Positions 11,901-20,677 of a DNA stretch of 64,000 nucleotides are shown here, in pieces. The notes beneath the pieces were generated by a model. That model did not search any database. It worked only from the letters and a program-made list of their open reading frames with translations, and was not told the origin of the DNA. This DNA is from Holacanthus passer (taxonomy: Eukaryota > Chordata > Actinopteri > Pomacanthidae). The stretch is from positions 4,442,001 through 4,506,000 of the forward strand of contig JAFREQ010000017.1 in the NCBI GenBank assembly GCA_025331565.1, written 5' to 3'. A program made the position numbers and the translations under genes. How positions within the stretch are numbered: position 1 is the stretch's first letter; the number at the start of each line of letters is the position of its first letter.

Positions 11901-12623
11901 CTTCATGGTGCCTCTAAGTCATTTATGTGTGACCTGTGTGGGAAGACGTTCCTTTACAACTGCCAGCTGCAGAAACACCAGAAAGTAGCTCATGATGAAA
12001 GACACAGCCGAGTCATCAGAAGACGAACACGAGAGCAAGGTAACCGCAGAGTTATCTATCGACGGGACCGAACCACAGTAGATGTGACGCCGTTCAGCTG
12101 CAAGACCTGCCGCAAGGGCTTTGACACTGCGAGTTCTCTGAAAAGACATGAGCTCATTCACACAGGTCACATGCAATACAATTGCGACACATGTGGAAAG
12201 TGTTTTTTCTACAAAGCTACATATGACTACCATCAGCGGATCCACTCAGGGGAACGGCCGTTCGCTTGTGACACGTGTGGGAAGAGGTTCATCATCCTTC
12301 AGGCTCTCAAGTCCCACAAACTGCAGCACTCTGGAGAGAAGCCGCATAAATGCGAGCAGTGCGGCAAGGCCTTCAGGATTTACACCAACTACCTCAGACA
12401 CTTACGGATCCACACGGGGGAGAAGCCCTACGAGTGTGAAGTGTGTGGAGTGAGGTTCAGGCAGCTTGGACACGTAAAGTTTCACATGCAGGTCCACACA
12501 GGAGAGAAACCGTATTCCTGCAGCAGCTGTGGACTTGGATTTTCAGACTCAAGGCTGCTCAAGAGACATAACTGTGCTGAGAAGTACCAGAAAATGGTAG
12601 GGAACACACTCACTACATCCTGA
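8782..12623 (+). CDS. ZNF-B: C2H2 zinc-finger protein, 644 aa, 15 fingers, tandem paralogue of ZNF-A
   Basis: Three exons join in frame: 8782-8907, 9851-10184 and 11149-12623. Residues 1-42 are a hydrophobic helical segment (SIMETAIKTAVDVI). Exon 2 adds a leucine-rich coiled coil (HNENRTLKAKVGQLESEL) and a basic tail. Exon 3 carries 15 fingers from about residue 187. The last finger ends KRHNC (H-x-C), and a long basic linker follows finger 9 (FMCDLCGKTFLYNC), at the same place as in ZNF-A. These shared landmarks show a tandem duplication. It is probably a nuclear DNA-binding regulator with unknown targets. The long open frame upstream of exon 3 (from 10968) is intronic: the acceptor at 11147-11148 fits the phase of exon 2 exactly. 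The gene ends tail to tail with ZNF-C. Confidence 0.92.
9055..9064 (+). promoter_or_regulatory. YY1-like motif in ZNF-B intron 1
   Basis: AAGATGGCGG matches the classic YY1 core, about 150 bases past the first coding exon. YY1 sites just downstream of starts are common in housekeeping-type promoters. Motif evidence only. Confidence 0.4.
9851..10184 (+). CDS. ZNF-B exon 2 (coiled coil)
   Basis: Lies between acceptor ATCCTCACAG and donor GCTG/GTAAGT, start phase 0 and end phase 1. It encodes the helix EMLAREATRKSIDIFSQLSS and a leucine-heptad stretch equivalent to the second half of ZNF-A exon 1, then a variable tail containing KPFGKLKRK. Confidence 0.87.
10291..10400 (+). repeat. CAGTGGTGGAAAGTAAC repeat, copy 1
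   Basis: Starts CAGTGGTGGAAAGTAAC and continues ACATTTACTCAAGTACTGTT, which is the terminus of a very abundant teleost repeat. Two copies in opposite orientation lie in ZNF-C introns. Confidence 0.65.
10457..10937 (+). mobile_element. non-autonomous hAT-type element in ZNF-B intron 2
   Basis: The 5' end CAGGGGACGGCAACCTGCGG and the 3' end (inverse CAGGACTCTGCAACCTTCAG) form imperfect terminal inverted repeats. The flanks ATCTAAAG and ATCTAGAG form an 8-base target duplication with one mismatch, as hAT elements make. There is no transposase frame inside. An A-rich tract follows the left end. Confidence 0.75.
11149..12623 (+). CDS. ZNF-B exon 3 (15-finger C2H2 array)
   Basis: Starts after acceptor CCGGTCTAG and completes the Asp codon begun by exon 2. 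It ends at TGA 12621-12623. Fourteen canonical fingers and one terminal H-x-C finger are visible. Compared with ZNF-A, two fingers are missing between the first finger and the LLRHE finger. Confidence 0.95.
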
Positions 12624-12960
12624 AACTGAACACCTGGTGGTGATGATAACGGAGCAGCAGGGATTTCTTTGTATTCTTACCTGTCGTGGATCTCAAATTA
12701 TTTCCTCTCAGGACAAAACACAGTCCTGAAATCTAGTTAGAAACCTGCTTTGTTAGCTGAATTGCTTGACTGTCAGACGGGATTTTCTGATACATAGTGC
12801 TTGAAGAAAATGCTTGCTATAAAAATTAAAAATTAAAAAAAATTCCTAACCAGCCTTTGACATGCAATTTTAGGCAATGGATTGGTATGAGGTCAGAATA
12901 TATAGGTAGGTTGGGGAAAAAATTGCATAACAGCACATCAAAAGGGCCTTGATAGAAGAT

Positions 12961-12966
12961 AATAAA
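12961..12966 (+). terminator. candidate poly(A) signal of ZNF-B
   Basis: AATAAA 338 bases after the ZNF-B stop codon. It is a plausible cleavage signal, but other A-rich hexamers lie nearby. Confidence 0.35.
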
Positions 12967-13389
12967 TGAAGTTTACCTTTAGATGTTAAGTGAAATTGCC
13001 TTTTTGTTCCAGCGCTGCACACTTCTGCTAATGTTAGAGAAACCAAGTTCAGAAGAGTTCATGAGTCAAGTTCAACCAATTATGATTAATTCTAATTTGT
13101 GCCAATTCTAATTCCGTATGTGTGAACATGAATTAAACTGGAGCAGGGATTATTTATTTATCCATGTAGCAATTTTAAAACAAACTCAAGTGATTGGTTA
13201 GATATTTTTATTCCTTCTTTTAAAATTCCACACAATTAATTCATACACTCCATGTATCGTACTGTAAGGCTGTGAGGGTTTGTATGTACATTTAATTTTG
13301 ACAGTATACCAGTCAAAAATACTATTCTCTTCCAATGCACTATGAAGGCCATTACAAGAAAAAAAAATTACGAGATTCAAATTTCAATG

Positions 13390-13395
13390 TTTATT
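13390..13395 (-). terminator. candidate poly(A) signal of ZNF-C
   Basis: TTTATT on the given strand is AATAAA on the minus strand, about 975 bases after the ZNF-C stop. A second copy is near 13206. The two convergent genes would thus end a few hundred bases apart. Confidence 0.35.
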
Positions 13396-14368
13396 CCGTT
13401 AACTTACAGTTATACACTACACAAGAGAAGTTACAGATGAAACATTCTGACAAAGTAACTGTTTTGGTATTATTCTCACACAGCACCGGAATCTAATAAA
13501 GCACACAAGGCAACTTTTCAAAAGCTCACAGTTGTATTTTTCAGTTGTATTCTTCTATTGGAGATCAGCATGTGAAACTATGTTTGGAAAAAACTTCAAG
13601 TTGGTTAAACCATTATAAATATCAGTCTCAGAACTTAAATAGGTTTGTTTAAAAATCCTGAAAAAAGCCACATACAGTAAAATCAGTCAGTCACAATTTT
13701 ATAGTCTTAGATTTAGGGCTTAGATCAGGAATATAAAATCTGTCAACAAAATACTGCTAAATTTTAATTGTGCTTGTCAAGATTATTTATGATACCTCTT
13801 GTAAAACTTTCACCCAGACATCTGCCAACAAACTCTCCATACAGGCAGGTTCATCCAGTGGAAATGCACATTGTTAGTTTTTAAGACACATAAATGTCTC
13901 ATTTTGTCACATTGAGGGTGATGTGCTCCTTTAAAAGATACCAAATACCTTTGACTGCTCTTCTTAGTTCTATTTTCTGTCATTTAGAAGCACTTCTTTC
14001 TTACATGATCTCTTGTACCTTATTCAGGCTGTCATACCTGTTTCACTCACTGCAAGTCTGTCTAGAAATGGTGTCAGGTAAAATACCTTACATTTAAAAC
14101 CAGGCGCTCACCTAAGCCTCTCCTATGTACATAGTAACTGTCTCCACCTCCGCCGTAACTAAAGGCTGTTATTTCACTCATCTGAACTCATCTATCTGTT
14201 CCACCTTCCTTGAGGATAGCTTAGCAGTGAAACAAAACATATATGTTAACCCCAACTTTGTAAGTACCAAAACCAGTTATCCATCCATTTATTTATTCCT
14301 CAACAGGTACAGAGAAGCCTATATCAGCCACTCTGCCACCAGGACAGGCGTCTTATCACAGTTTAGCC

Positions 14369-14635
14369 TCAGACGTAGAAACACTTGTGGTCCTTCAAAT
14401 TCCTCAGATAGGAGAAACTCTTTCCACACTTGTCACACATGAACTGCTTCTCCCCAGTGTGTATCTGCTGGTGGGCTTTCAGGCTGTTGCCCTGGTTGAA
14501 GCTGCGTCCACATGTGTCGCAGCTGAACGGCTTCTCCCCAGTGTGGATACGCTGGTGTCTGTTCAGGTTGCCTGTGTTGCTGAAACATTTCCCACATGTG
14601 TCGCAGCTGAAGGGTTTCTCTCCTGTGTGGACCAC
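14369..14635 (-). CDS. ZNF-C exon 8 (fingers 12-14 and stop)
   Basis: Begins after acceptor TTTAAAG with VVHTGEKPFSC, which supplies the second His of finger 11 and the linker. Two canonical fingers follow, then a last finger ending LKDHKCFYV and TGA. Phase 0 matches exon 7. Confidence 0.92.
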   Translation of the reverse strand: MVHTGEKPFSCDTCGKCFSNTGNLNRHQRIHTGEKPFSCDTCGRSFNQGNSLKAHQQIHTGEKQFMCDKCGKSFSYLRNLKDHKCFYV

Positions 14636-17600
14636 CTTTAAAGAAGAGGGTTAAAAGAAAAAACTTAATAACAAGTGGGAAATGACTGTGTTTGCTCGTA
14701 CATCTGTTCCAAGTAATCAATGCAAACCTACCTGATGTGATTTAAGGCTGCTGTGCTGTGTAAACATGCGACCACAGATGTCGCAAGAGAAGGGCCTCTC
14801 CCCGCTGTGCGTCTTCAGGTGAATCTTCAGGTAACTGGACGATTTGAAACTCTTTCCGCAGAGCCCACAGCTGTGAGGCCGGTCCACTGTGTGGTGCTGC
14901 TGGTGCGAGCGCAGGTCAGTGATGGAGCTTAGCCGCCGGCCACAGAGCACACATGTACATGGAATAGTTGCCGCGTGCGTCTGGAGGTGTTTGCGAAGTG
15001 AGTCCACACAGGCCACAGAAGTGCCGCATGCCACACATGCCAGCGAGTTCTCGCCTGAGTGAGAGGTCTTTTGGTGCATTTTCAAGGCACTCTTCTGTAT
15101 GAAACATTTGCCACAGGTCTCACAGCTGAAGGGACGCTCACCAGTGTGTATCCGCTGATGGCCTTTCAGAGTGTCAGCCTGGTTGAAGCTTTTGCCACAA
15201 GTCTCGCACCTGAACGGCTTTTCCCCCGTGTGTATGCGCAGGTGGCGCTGCAGGTTACCTTGTATTGTGAAGCTCTTTTTGCAGTACTGGCAGTTGAAGG
15301 CCCGCTCTCCTGTGTGGACCATCTGATGCATCTTCAGGCCGTGGGCTCGGTAGAAGCTCTTCCCGCACTGTTCACAGCGAAACGGCCGGACCTCAGCGTG
15401 GAGACGCTGGTGGTTCCTTAAGAGCTGCTTCAGGGTGAAACCCTTCCCACAAACATCACATGTGTGTGGTCTCTCACCTGTACATGCAACCAATGAGTAT
15501 TGTGAGAGTAACAGAATATGCTTTTTAAATCCCCCCTAATAAACAGTTATAATGAACATAAATCAGATGTCTAGATATAATGTCCTTTCAGCCCTTTTAG
15601 CTCACTGTTTTGGTTTTAAGGTTACTTAGTCTCATTAACCCGCCTTTGATAAACCCACTGTACAACACCTGGCCAGCAGAGAGGCAGCGTTAGCGACTAG
15701 CTGATGAAAAAGTGGTACATCTAGCGTAAGTGGATACTGAACTTAGATCCATCAGTAGGCCAGAAACACGCCTACAAATTAATGCTAATGTTGCTGTGTC
15801 TGCCGGATGGGTAAATATGTATCCTTTGTGTATCTATATGGATGAACCATTTTTTAAGGCAATAATATGTCAGGACTGTTGGTTTGTCAGCTCCTTGTGG
15901 AGTCCTTATGCCGCCTGTACTGTCGTATCACAGATTTTGTGAGAAATCTGAAAGCAAGCTGAACGCTCACCTGTATGAAGCAGCATGTGTGCATTGAGGC
16001 TTCGCTGGAAAGAAAACCCTCTGCCACACTGAGAGCAGTGAAAGGGCTTCTCTGCGTTAGCCCCGTGGACGGCCTGGTGGGCTTTGAGCTGCAGCAGTTT
16101 GGTGAAGGTTTTCCTGCAGTGTTTGCAGCTCAGAGGCTGCTGGTTCTGGTTCTGACTCTGACTCTCCTTCTTCGCTCGGCCTCGATGGGACTTGGGCTTC
16201 ACAACACGTTTAGGTCTGGTGATGTATCCTGGGTCACCGTCATCTGGATCTTCTGGCTCCAACTAACAGAAAAAATGTACAAATTATTTATTCATTTGCT
16301 TTAACCAGTGGTCGTGGGTGGCTGATGGTAAGCCAAGCATACACTGACTAAAAGGCAGCTAAAGTTCAACAATAATGGCCTTCACTCTCTCATTAACACA
16401 TAGGGGCAATTTAAGACACCTTCTTACTATGAATAGACAGATCATGTATGTGTGTCACATAATAGAGGGAACACCAACAGGAAAAATTAGAAAAAAGGCA
16501 ATAAAAACAATACTAACACGAGGAATAACACAAAATGAATGAAATATCTGTGAAGTCAACCTGGTAGTCTGGGTCATCGCCATCGTCCTGGCCCGGGTCA
16601 TCTCTGTACTGACCAGAATCAGAGGACGCCTGGTCAGCGAACACTTCCAATCCTTCCTCCTTTATTACCACAGGCTGGACGTTGTCCTGAGCAGACGAGA
16701 GAATATGGACATATGGTTTTAGTTGTTGATTAAAAAACCTTGATACAGTGTGAGGAAGAGAGCGCAGTATAAAACCCAGTTCAGTCTCAACAAGAATGTG
16801 AGATCATCTGCATAAGAGAAGACAGGATTTTACCTCATAGGTTCTGCCTTTCCAAAGGTGGATTATAGGCGATCTCTTCACTCCAGCATCACCACTCACC
16901 ACACCTGTAAAAATTCAAAAAGCTATTTATCAGTATTTTTGCTGCAATTTCTTTATCACCAGACTAAGCACAGTGGAGACACAGACTACTCGTAAAACAA
17001 GTAAAAACAAACATGTCGCTGAGTCGAAGTGTAAAGTAGCATGAAATATTCAAGTAAAGTACAAGTATCTTAAAACTCTACCTAAGTACAGTATTTGAGT
17101 TAATGTACTTAGTTTCATTCCATTACCTGTCATTTTTCATGTTAAATATCAACATGTCTCATAATATATTATAAGCCACTCGATGTTTGATTAAGAAAAA
17201 CACCACAATGAAAAGACGAACTCTCCTCACCTCTGCGACTCTTCCTCCCTGAGCGCTGGCTCTGGACAGTCTCTCCTTCTGCTCCATTGGTCGAAGGCCT
17301 CCTGCCCTCCTTCAGTCTGCTGTTTCCCTCCATCAGCTCCTCTGTGTCTGTGTGACCTCCGCTGCCCTCGAGCAGCAGCTTCAGCTCCGTCTCTGCCACC
17401 TCCAGTCTCCTTCTCAGGTCCTCACTCACTGCAGCGCCCTGTGTCACCTTTTAAATAAAAAAAGTTGATCAAGAGAAAGATCAGCTAATAAAATAATTGG
17501 CAGTAACAAACATAAATTAGACACTAACTCAGCATCAGAGGCTGGAAGAATGAGGGGACGCACCTCCAACTGCAGTAAAGAGGAACATTGATGGAAAAGC

Positions 17601-18585
17601 TGGCAGATCTTCTCCACAGCTTCTCGAGCCAGAGACGCCATGAAGACGCTGAACTGGATCACCTGGAGGGAGAGGCAGATACACTGAATACATGATCACA
17701 TGTTGGAATGATCAAGGCTGACAAATGATCCTTTCAGATAATCAGGGAGAGCAACAGTTGGAAAAAGAGTTTGCCAATCCTCTAATACATTTTAGTGAGA
17801 AATAATTAAATAATCCCAAAGGCAGGATTCAGTAACAATATTAGGATTATCTTCTTCCTGTTTTCTCACTGTGAGACCAATCAGGACTATTATTCTTATT
17901 ATGTTATATCTTAGTACAACCCTGTATAAAAGTGTAACTATCACGTAAATGTTTTGTAAAGTACAATATTTGCCTCTAAAATGTAATGGAGTAGATGTAT
18001 AAAGTAATATGAAATGGAAATAGTCGAGTTCCTAAACAAGTGCTGAAGTGCAAGTTCTGATTGAATGAACTTCCACCGCTAACAGCTGATGAGCTGATCC
18101 TGGTGCCGCAGGTGGATGGAACCTGTCTGTAGACATACAGCAGATAGAAGAGCCGGGCCTGCTGTCCGACTCAAAATGGCGATCAAAGATGGATTCTGCT
18201 GGATTCTCATGGCACCTTGATCAACCTGACCTACATGTTTGGGTGTATTTCAGCCTGGATATCCCCTCCGGCCGGTGTGGCGGCCCTGCAGTGACCGGAT
18301 ATCTGAGTTCAGTGGTTCAAAGTTAGCCGGAGCCGTTAGCTAGCTCTTCTATTTCTATGATCAGCTGCCGTTTGGACGCCAGATGAGGACGGAGCCTCCG
18401 GGATGTCACAGACCGGCAGCTTCCCGTTCACCTACCGCCTCAGACCCGACTGTGTTTTCGGTCCTGCAGGATGAAGCTTCTCGATGTGAAGAACCGGAGC
18501 CGCCGTGAACTTTGGTCATTTCTGCCACTGTCTCATTGACCATTATCTCCAAAATGGCGCCCACCTGCGCCTCCAAATCTGACAT
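14369..18585 (-). CDS. ZNF-C: eight-exon C2H2 zinc-finger protein, 655 aa, 14 fingers
   Basis: On the minus strand eight exons join in frame: 18585-18436, 17662-17564, 17447-17231, 16904-16834, 16686-16561, 16262-15971, 15477-14732 and 14635-14369. The N-terminus has a helix (AILEIMVNETVAEMTKV), then a second helix (FMASLAREAVEKICQLFHQC) and a coiled coil (LRRRLEVAETELKLLL). This is the two-helix plus coiled-coil layout also seen in ZNF-A and ZNF-B. Residues about 180-235 are very acidic (QDDGDDPDYQ, EDPDDGDPGY). A basic stretch (RPKRVVKPKSHRGRAKK) precedes 14 fingers from residue 265. Finger 8 has V in place of the core Phe, and the last finger ends KDHKC. It is probably a nuclear DNA-binding factor; I cannot name an orthologue. 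The first in-frame ATG is at 18585. Confidence 0.9.
14732..15477 (-). CDS. ZNF-C exon 7 (fingers 3-11)
   Basis: Acceptor ATGTACAG, donor CATCAG/GTAGGT. It encodes nine fingers. Finger 8 (LACVACGTSVACV) keeps its four zinc ligands but lacks the conserved Phe and carries an extra Cys; finger 9 (CTCVLCGRRL) is also divergent. The exon stops inside finger 11, between its two zinc-binding histidines. Confidence 0.93.
15971..16262 (-). CDS. ZNF-C exon 6 (basic region, fingers 1-2)
   Basis: Acceptor CTGTTAG, donor ATACAG/GTGAGC, phase 0 in and 1 out. It encodes LEPEDPDDGDPGYI, a basic region, and two fingers (LSCKHCRKTF and FHCSQCGRGF). The linker HTGERP is split across the intron to exon 7, which restores the expected sequence. 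Confidence 0.88.
16561..16686 (-). CDS. ZNF-C exon 5 (acidic spacer)
   Basis: Forty-two codons, phase 0/0, acceptor TGCTCAG and donor ACCAG/GTTGAC. It encodes an acidic segment with VVIKEEGLEVF, a possible SUMO site (IKEE), and ends PGQDDGDDPDYQ. The next exon begins with a similar acidic motif. Confidence 0.76.
16834..16904 (-). CDS. ZNF-C exon 4
   Basis: Short exon between acceptor TTTTACAG and donor TATGAG/GTAAAA. It encodes VVSGDAGVKRSPIIHLWKGR then TYE. It was accepted because its phase (1 in, 0 out) joins exons 3 and 5 without a stop. Confidence 0.72.
17028..17127 (-). repeat. CAGTGGTGGAAAGTAAC repeat, copy 2
   Basis: Contains GTAAAGTAGCATGAAATATT, CAAGTAAAGTACAAGTATCT and GAGTTAATGTACTTAG in family order, antisense to copy 1, in ZNF-C intron 3 (between exons 3 and 4). 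Confidence 0.6.
17231..17447 (-). CDS. ZNF-C exon 3 (coiled coil)
   Basis: Acceptor TTTAAAAG, donor GCAGAG/GTGAGG; 72 codons plus one base. It contains SEDLRRRLEVAETELKLLLE followed by a charged, Gly/Ser-rich segment ending RSGRKSRRG. Confidence 0.82.
17564..17662 (-). CDS. ZNF-C exon 2
   Basis: Ninety-nine bases in phase 0/0, between acceptor CTCCCTCCAG and donor TTGGAG/GTGCGT. It encodes VIQFSVFMASLAREAVEKIC then QLFHQCSSLLQLE, an amphipathic helix similar to the LAREATRKSIDIFSQLSS helix of ZNF-B. Confidence 0.82.
17930..18080 (-). repeat. CAGTGGTGGAAAGTAAC repeat, copy 3
   Basis: Contains GTAAAGTACAATATTTGCCT and AAATGTAATGGAGTAGATGT and ends ACTTCCACCGCT, the family terminus. It lies in ZNF-C intron 1. 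Confidence 0.6.
18436..18585 (-). CDS. ZNF-C exon 1
   Basis: Exactly 50 codons from ATG 18585 to donor GGCG/GTAGGT in phase 0. It starts MSDLEAQVGAILEIMVNETV and ends in a Ser-rich tail. The frame is open upstream, but no ATG precedes 18585 in it. Confidence 0.8.
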
Positions 18586-18949
18586 GCCGACAAATGAGTG
18601 TGGCTGTAAATGATGCTTCACTTTTCTAAATTTACAGTGAAACAAGCAGCTTTTGGTGCTACAATATTGTCGTTGTAGTGAACAAAACTCGTAACACTAA
18701 CAACACCGCTCCCTTCTTCCTCTTCCCAGTTCATGCTCTTCAAAATAAAAGCACGCACACACGCTGAGTGCGGGTCCAATGATTGATTTAAAAAAAAAAA
18801 AGCACTGTTCTTAAAATCAGCTTCAGCCCTCATCAAACAATGCAGGCATGAAAAACGTTTAGTCAGCTCGATTATTGTCACAGACTTTTGAGTGGTGTCC
18901 TGAAAAAGCACTGAGAGACTTCAGCTCATTCAAAACGTTTAACTAGAAC

Positions 18950-19383
18950 CAAGAGTGAAGAGCAGATGAGTCCAGTCTCAGCTGCTCTGACCTCCTATAG
19001 CATTTACAATTGATTGTAAGGTCATCCTCCTTGTGTGGATCCAAGCTCCATCACTAACTCTGTGAACAGCCCAAAGGAAATCAGGGAACCTTGCAACCTT
19101 CGTGAAATACGCTCCAAAGTTATTAAACACATTTCCTGTGGATAAGAGTGAAACCAGCTCGCTGAATATCTTTAAAAGAAAGCAAAAAACTCTTTACTTT
19201 AGCCTTTAACTATCTGACTTTCTTGCTACAGGCCTGATCATCATCATTTTTAGCTTGTTTTTATTGTTCATATCAAATGGATTTTATTTTCCATTATGTC
19301 TTTTCTGATGTGAAGCACTTAGTGCATGTAATTACTTTGTTGTGAAGCTGCATTTCTTGTATGAAAGGTTCTGTACGAAATAG

Positions 19384-19433
<50 letters not shown>
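18950..19433 (+). mobile_element. LINE 3' end with (ATT)n tail
   Basis: Around 19108-19205 the plus strand reads YAPKLLNTFPVDKSETSSLN then IFKRKQKTLYFSL, like the C-terminal end of a vertebrate non-LTR retrotransposon ORF. A 3' UTR-like stretch with GTGAAGCACTTAGTGCATG follows, and the element ends in an ATT microsatellite (19385-19433), which such elements use as their tail. L2/Rex-type is my best guess. Confidence 0.65.
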
Positions 19434-20361
19434 GTAAGTACTACTACACTACAGCAATGCGTGTCCAAGTTCTAAATGGTTTAATTTTGAAAATGTTAAC
19501 GAGAAGTTTGACCGTTGCATTATTTCTACCTTGACACTGGTGAGTTTCACGGCATTAGAAAACATGCATCCACTGCCCTCCAGTGGCCAAAGTTAAAAAC
19601 TACAGTAGATCATTTGTGTCAAACACAGTTCTGCGCTCTGTCAATCAATGCCATATATCTTAAAATACAATGACTCCACATCACAGTCCATATTCACTCA
19701 CAGGTTACAGTAATCCTCTGGGGCAGCATACACATCTAGTTGTTCAGACTTCATACAGAAAGCTAAAGTTAAAGATTTAAACCAGTGGTTGACATTTTGG
19801 TGTCCAGATTGTCTTTCAAAAGGCATCGCCAGTGTCAGACCTGTCATATGCACCTCTACTTTTAGTAGTCTGATACCAAGAACAAGAACAACTCTTCTTC
19901 ATCTCACTCTTCAGTTAATCTGTCTTTTGCTCTTTTCTTTTCCTCTGTACTCCACACCTCCTCTTCCTCACCTGTTGCTCCAGGGCCCCTTCCACTCTCT
20001 CTGTCCCGTCATGGTGAGTTTGTCTGACTTGAAGTAGGCCAGCAGGCCGTGGCCCAGCCTCACCCAGCCTGACCCTTCACCAGGCCACAGCCAGTCTGAC
20101 CTCCATGTCTGCTGCACTGGAAGCCTGGAACGACACAGTAAGTGTCTGTAAATCATTCAGTCATTCTTTTTCTGTGAAGATTTTGTCCTCTTCTCAACCA
20201 GATCGAGCAGCTGATGAGGCCTCCTCTGTTGTCGACTTTCATGACTCTCTTAAATAGGTCGTTATGTTTCTCTTAATCTTCTGTGAGATGATTCTCCATC
20301 AAGTCCCCAGTGAAATCCACGAGAGCGTTGGCTCCTATCCCATGTGTCCTAGCATCTGCAC

Positions 20362-20677
20362 TATGGGCAGAAATATGTCTCACTAGAAAATAGAAACTTG
20401 GAATTATTTGTATTTCAAAACTGAAACTGAAATTGAATTGTGAGAGCTGAATGTGTTTTGAGAATTGAGGATTTTCATTGTATTTTCAAATACAGTTTCT
20501 GAGCAAATGAATTAAATTTTGTAACATTTCATTTTGTTTATTGAAAATCATTTCCGAACATTTTCAAACTATGCTATCCCAACTCCCTTTTTTAATGCAG
20601 TTATTCAAGTTGAACAATTCAAATTCAAATGTAAATGATTTGAATTCATTTTCTAGTGACACATATTTCTGCCCATA
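20362..20677. mobile_element. MITE with 30-base near-perfect terminal inverted repeats
   Basis: The left end TATGGGCAGAAATATGTCTC followed by ACTAGAAAAT is matched by the inverse of the right end with a single mismatch. The element is 316 bases and AT-rich, with no frame, and both ends are TA, compatible with a TA target duplication. I do not recognise the family. Confidence 0.75.
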
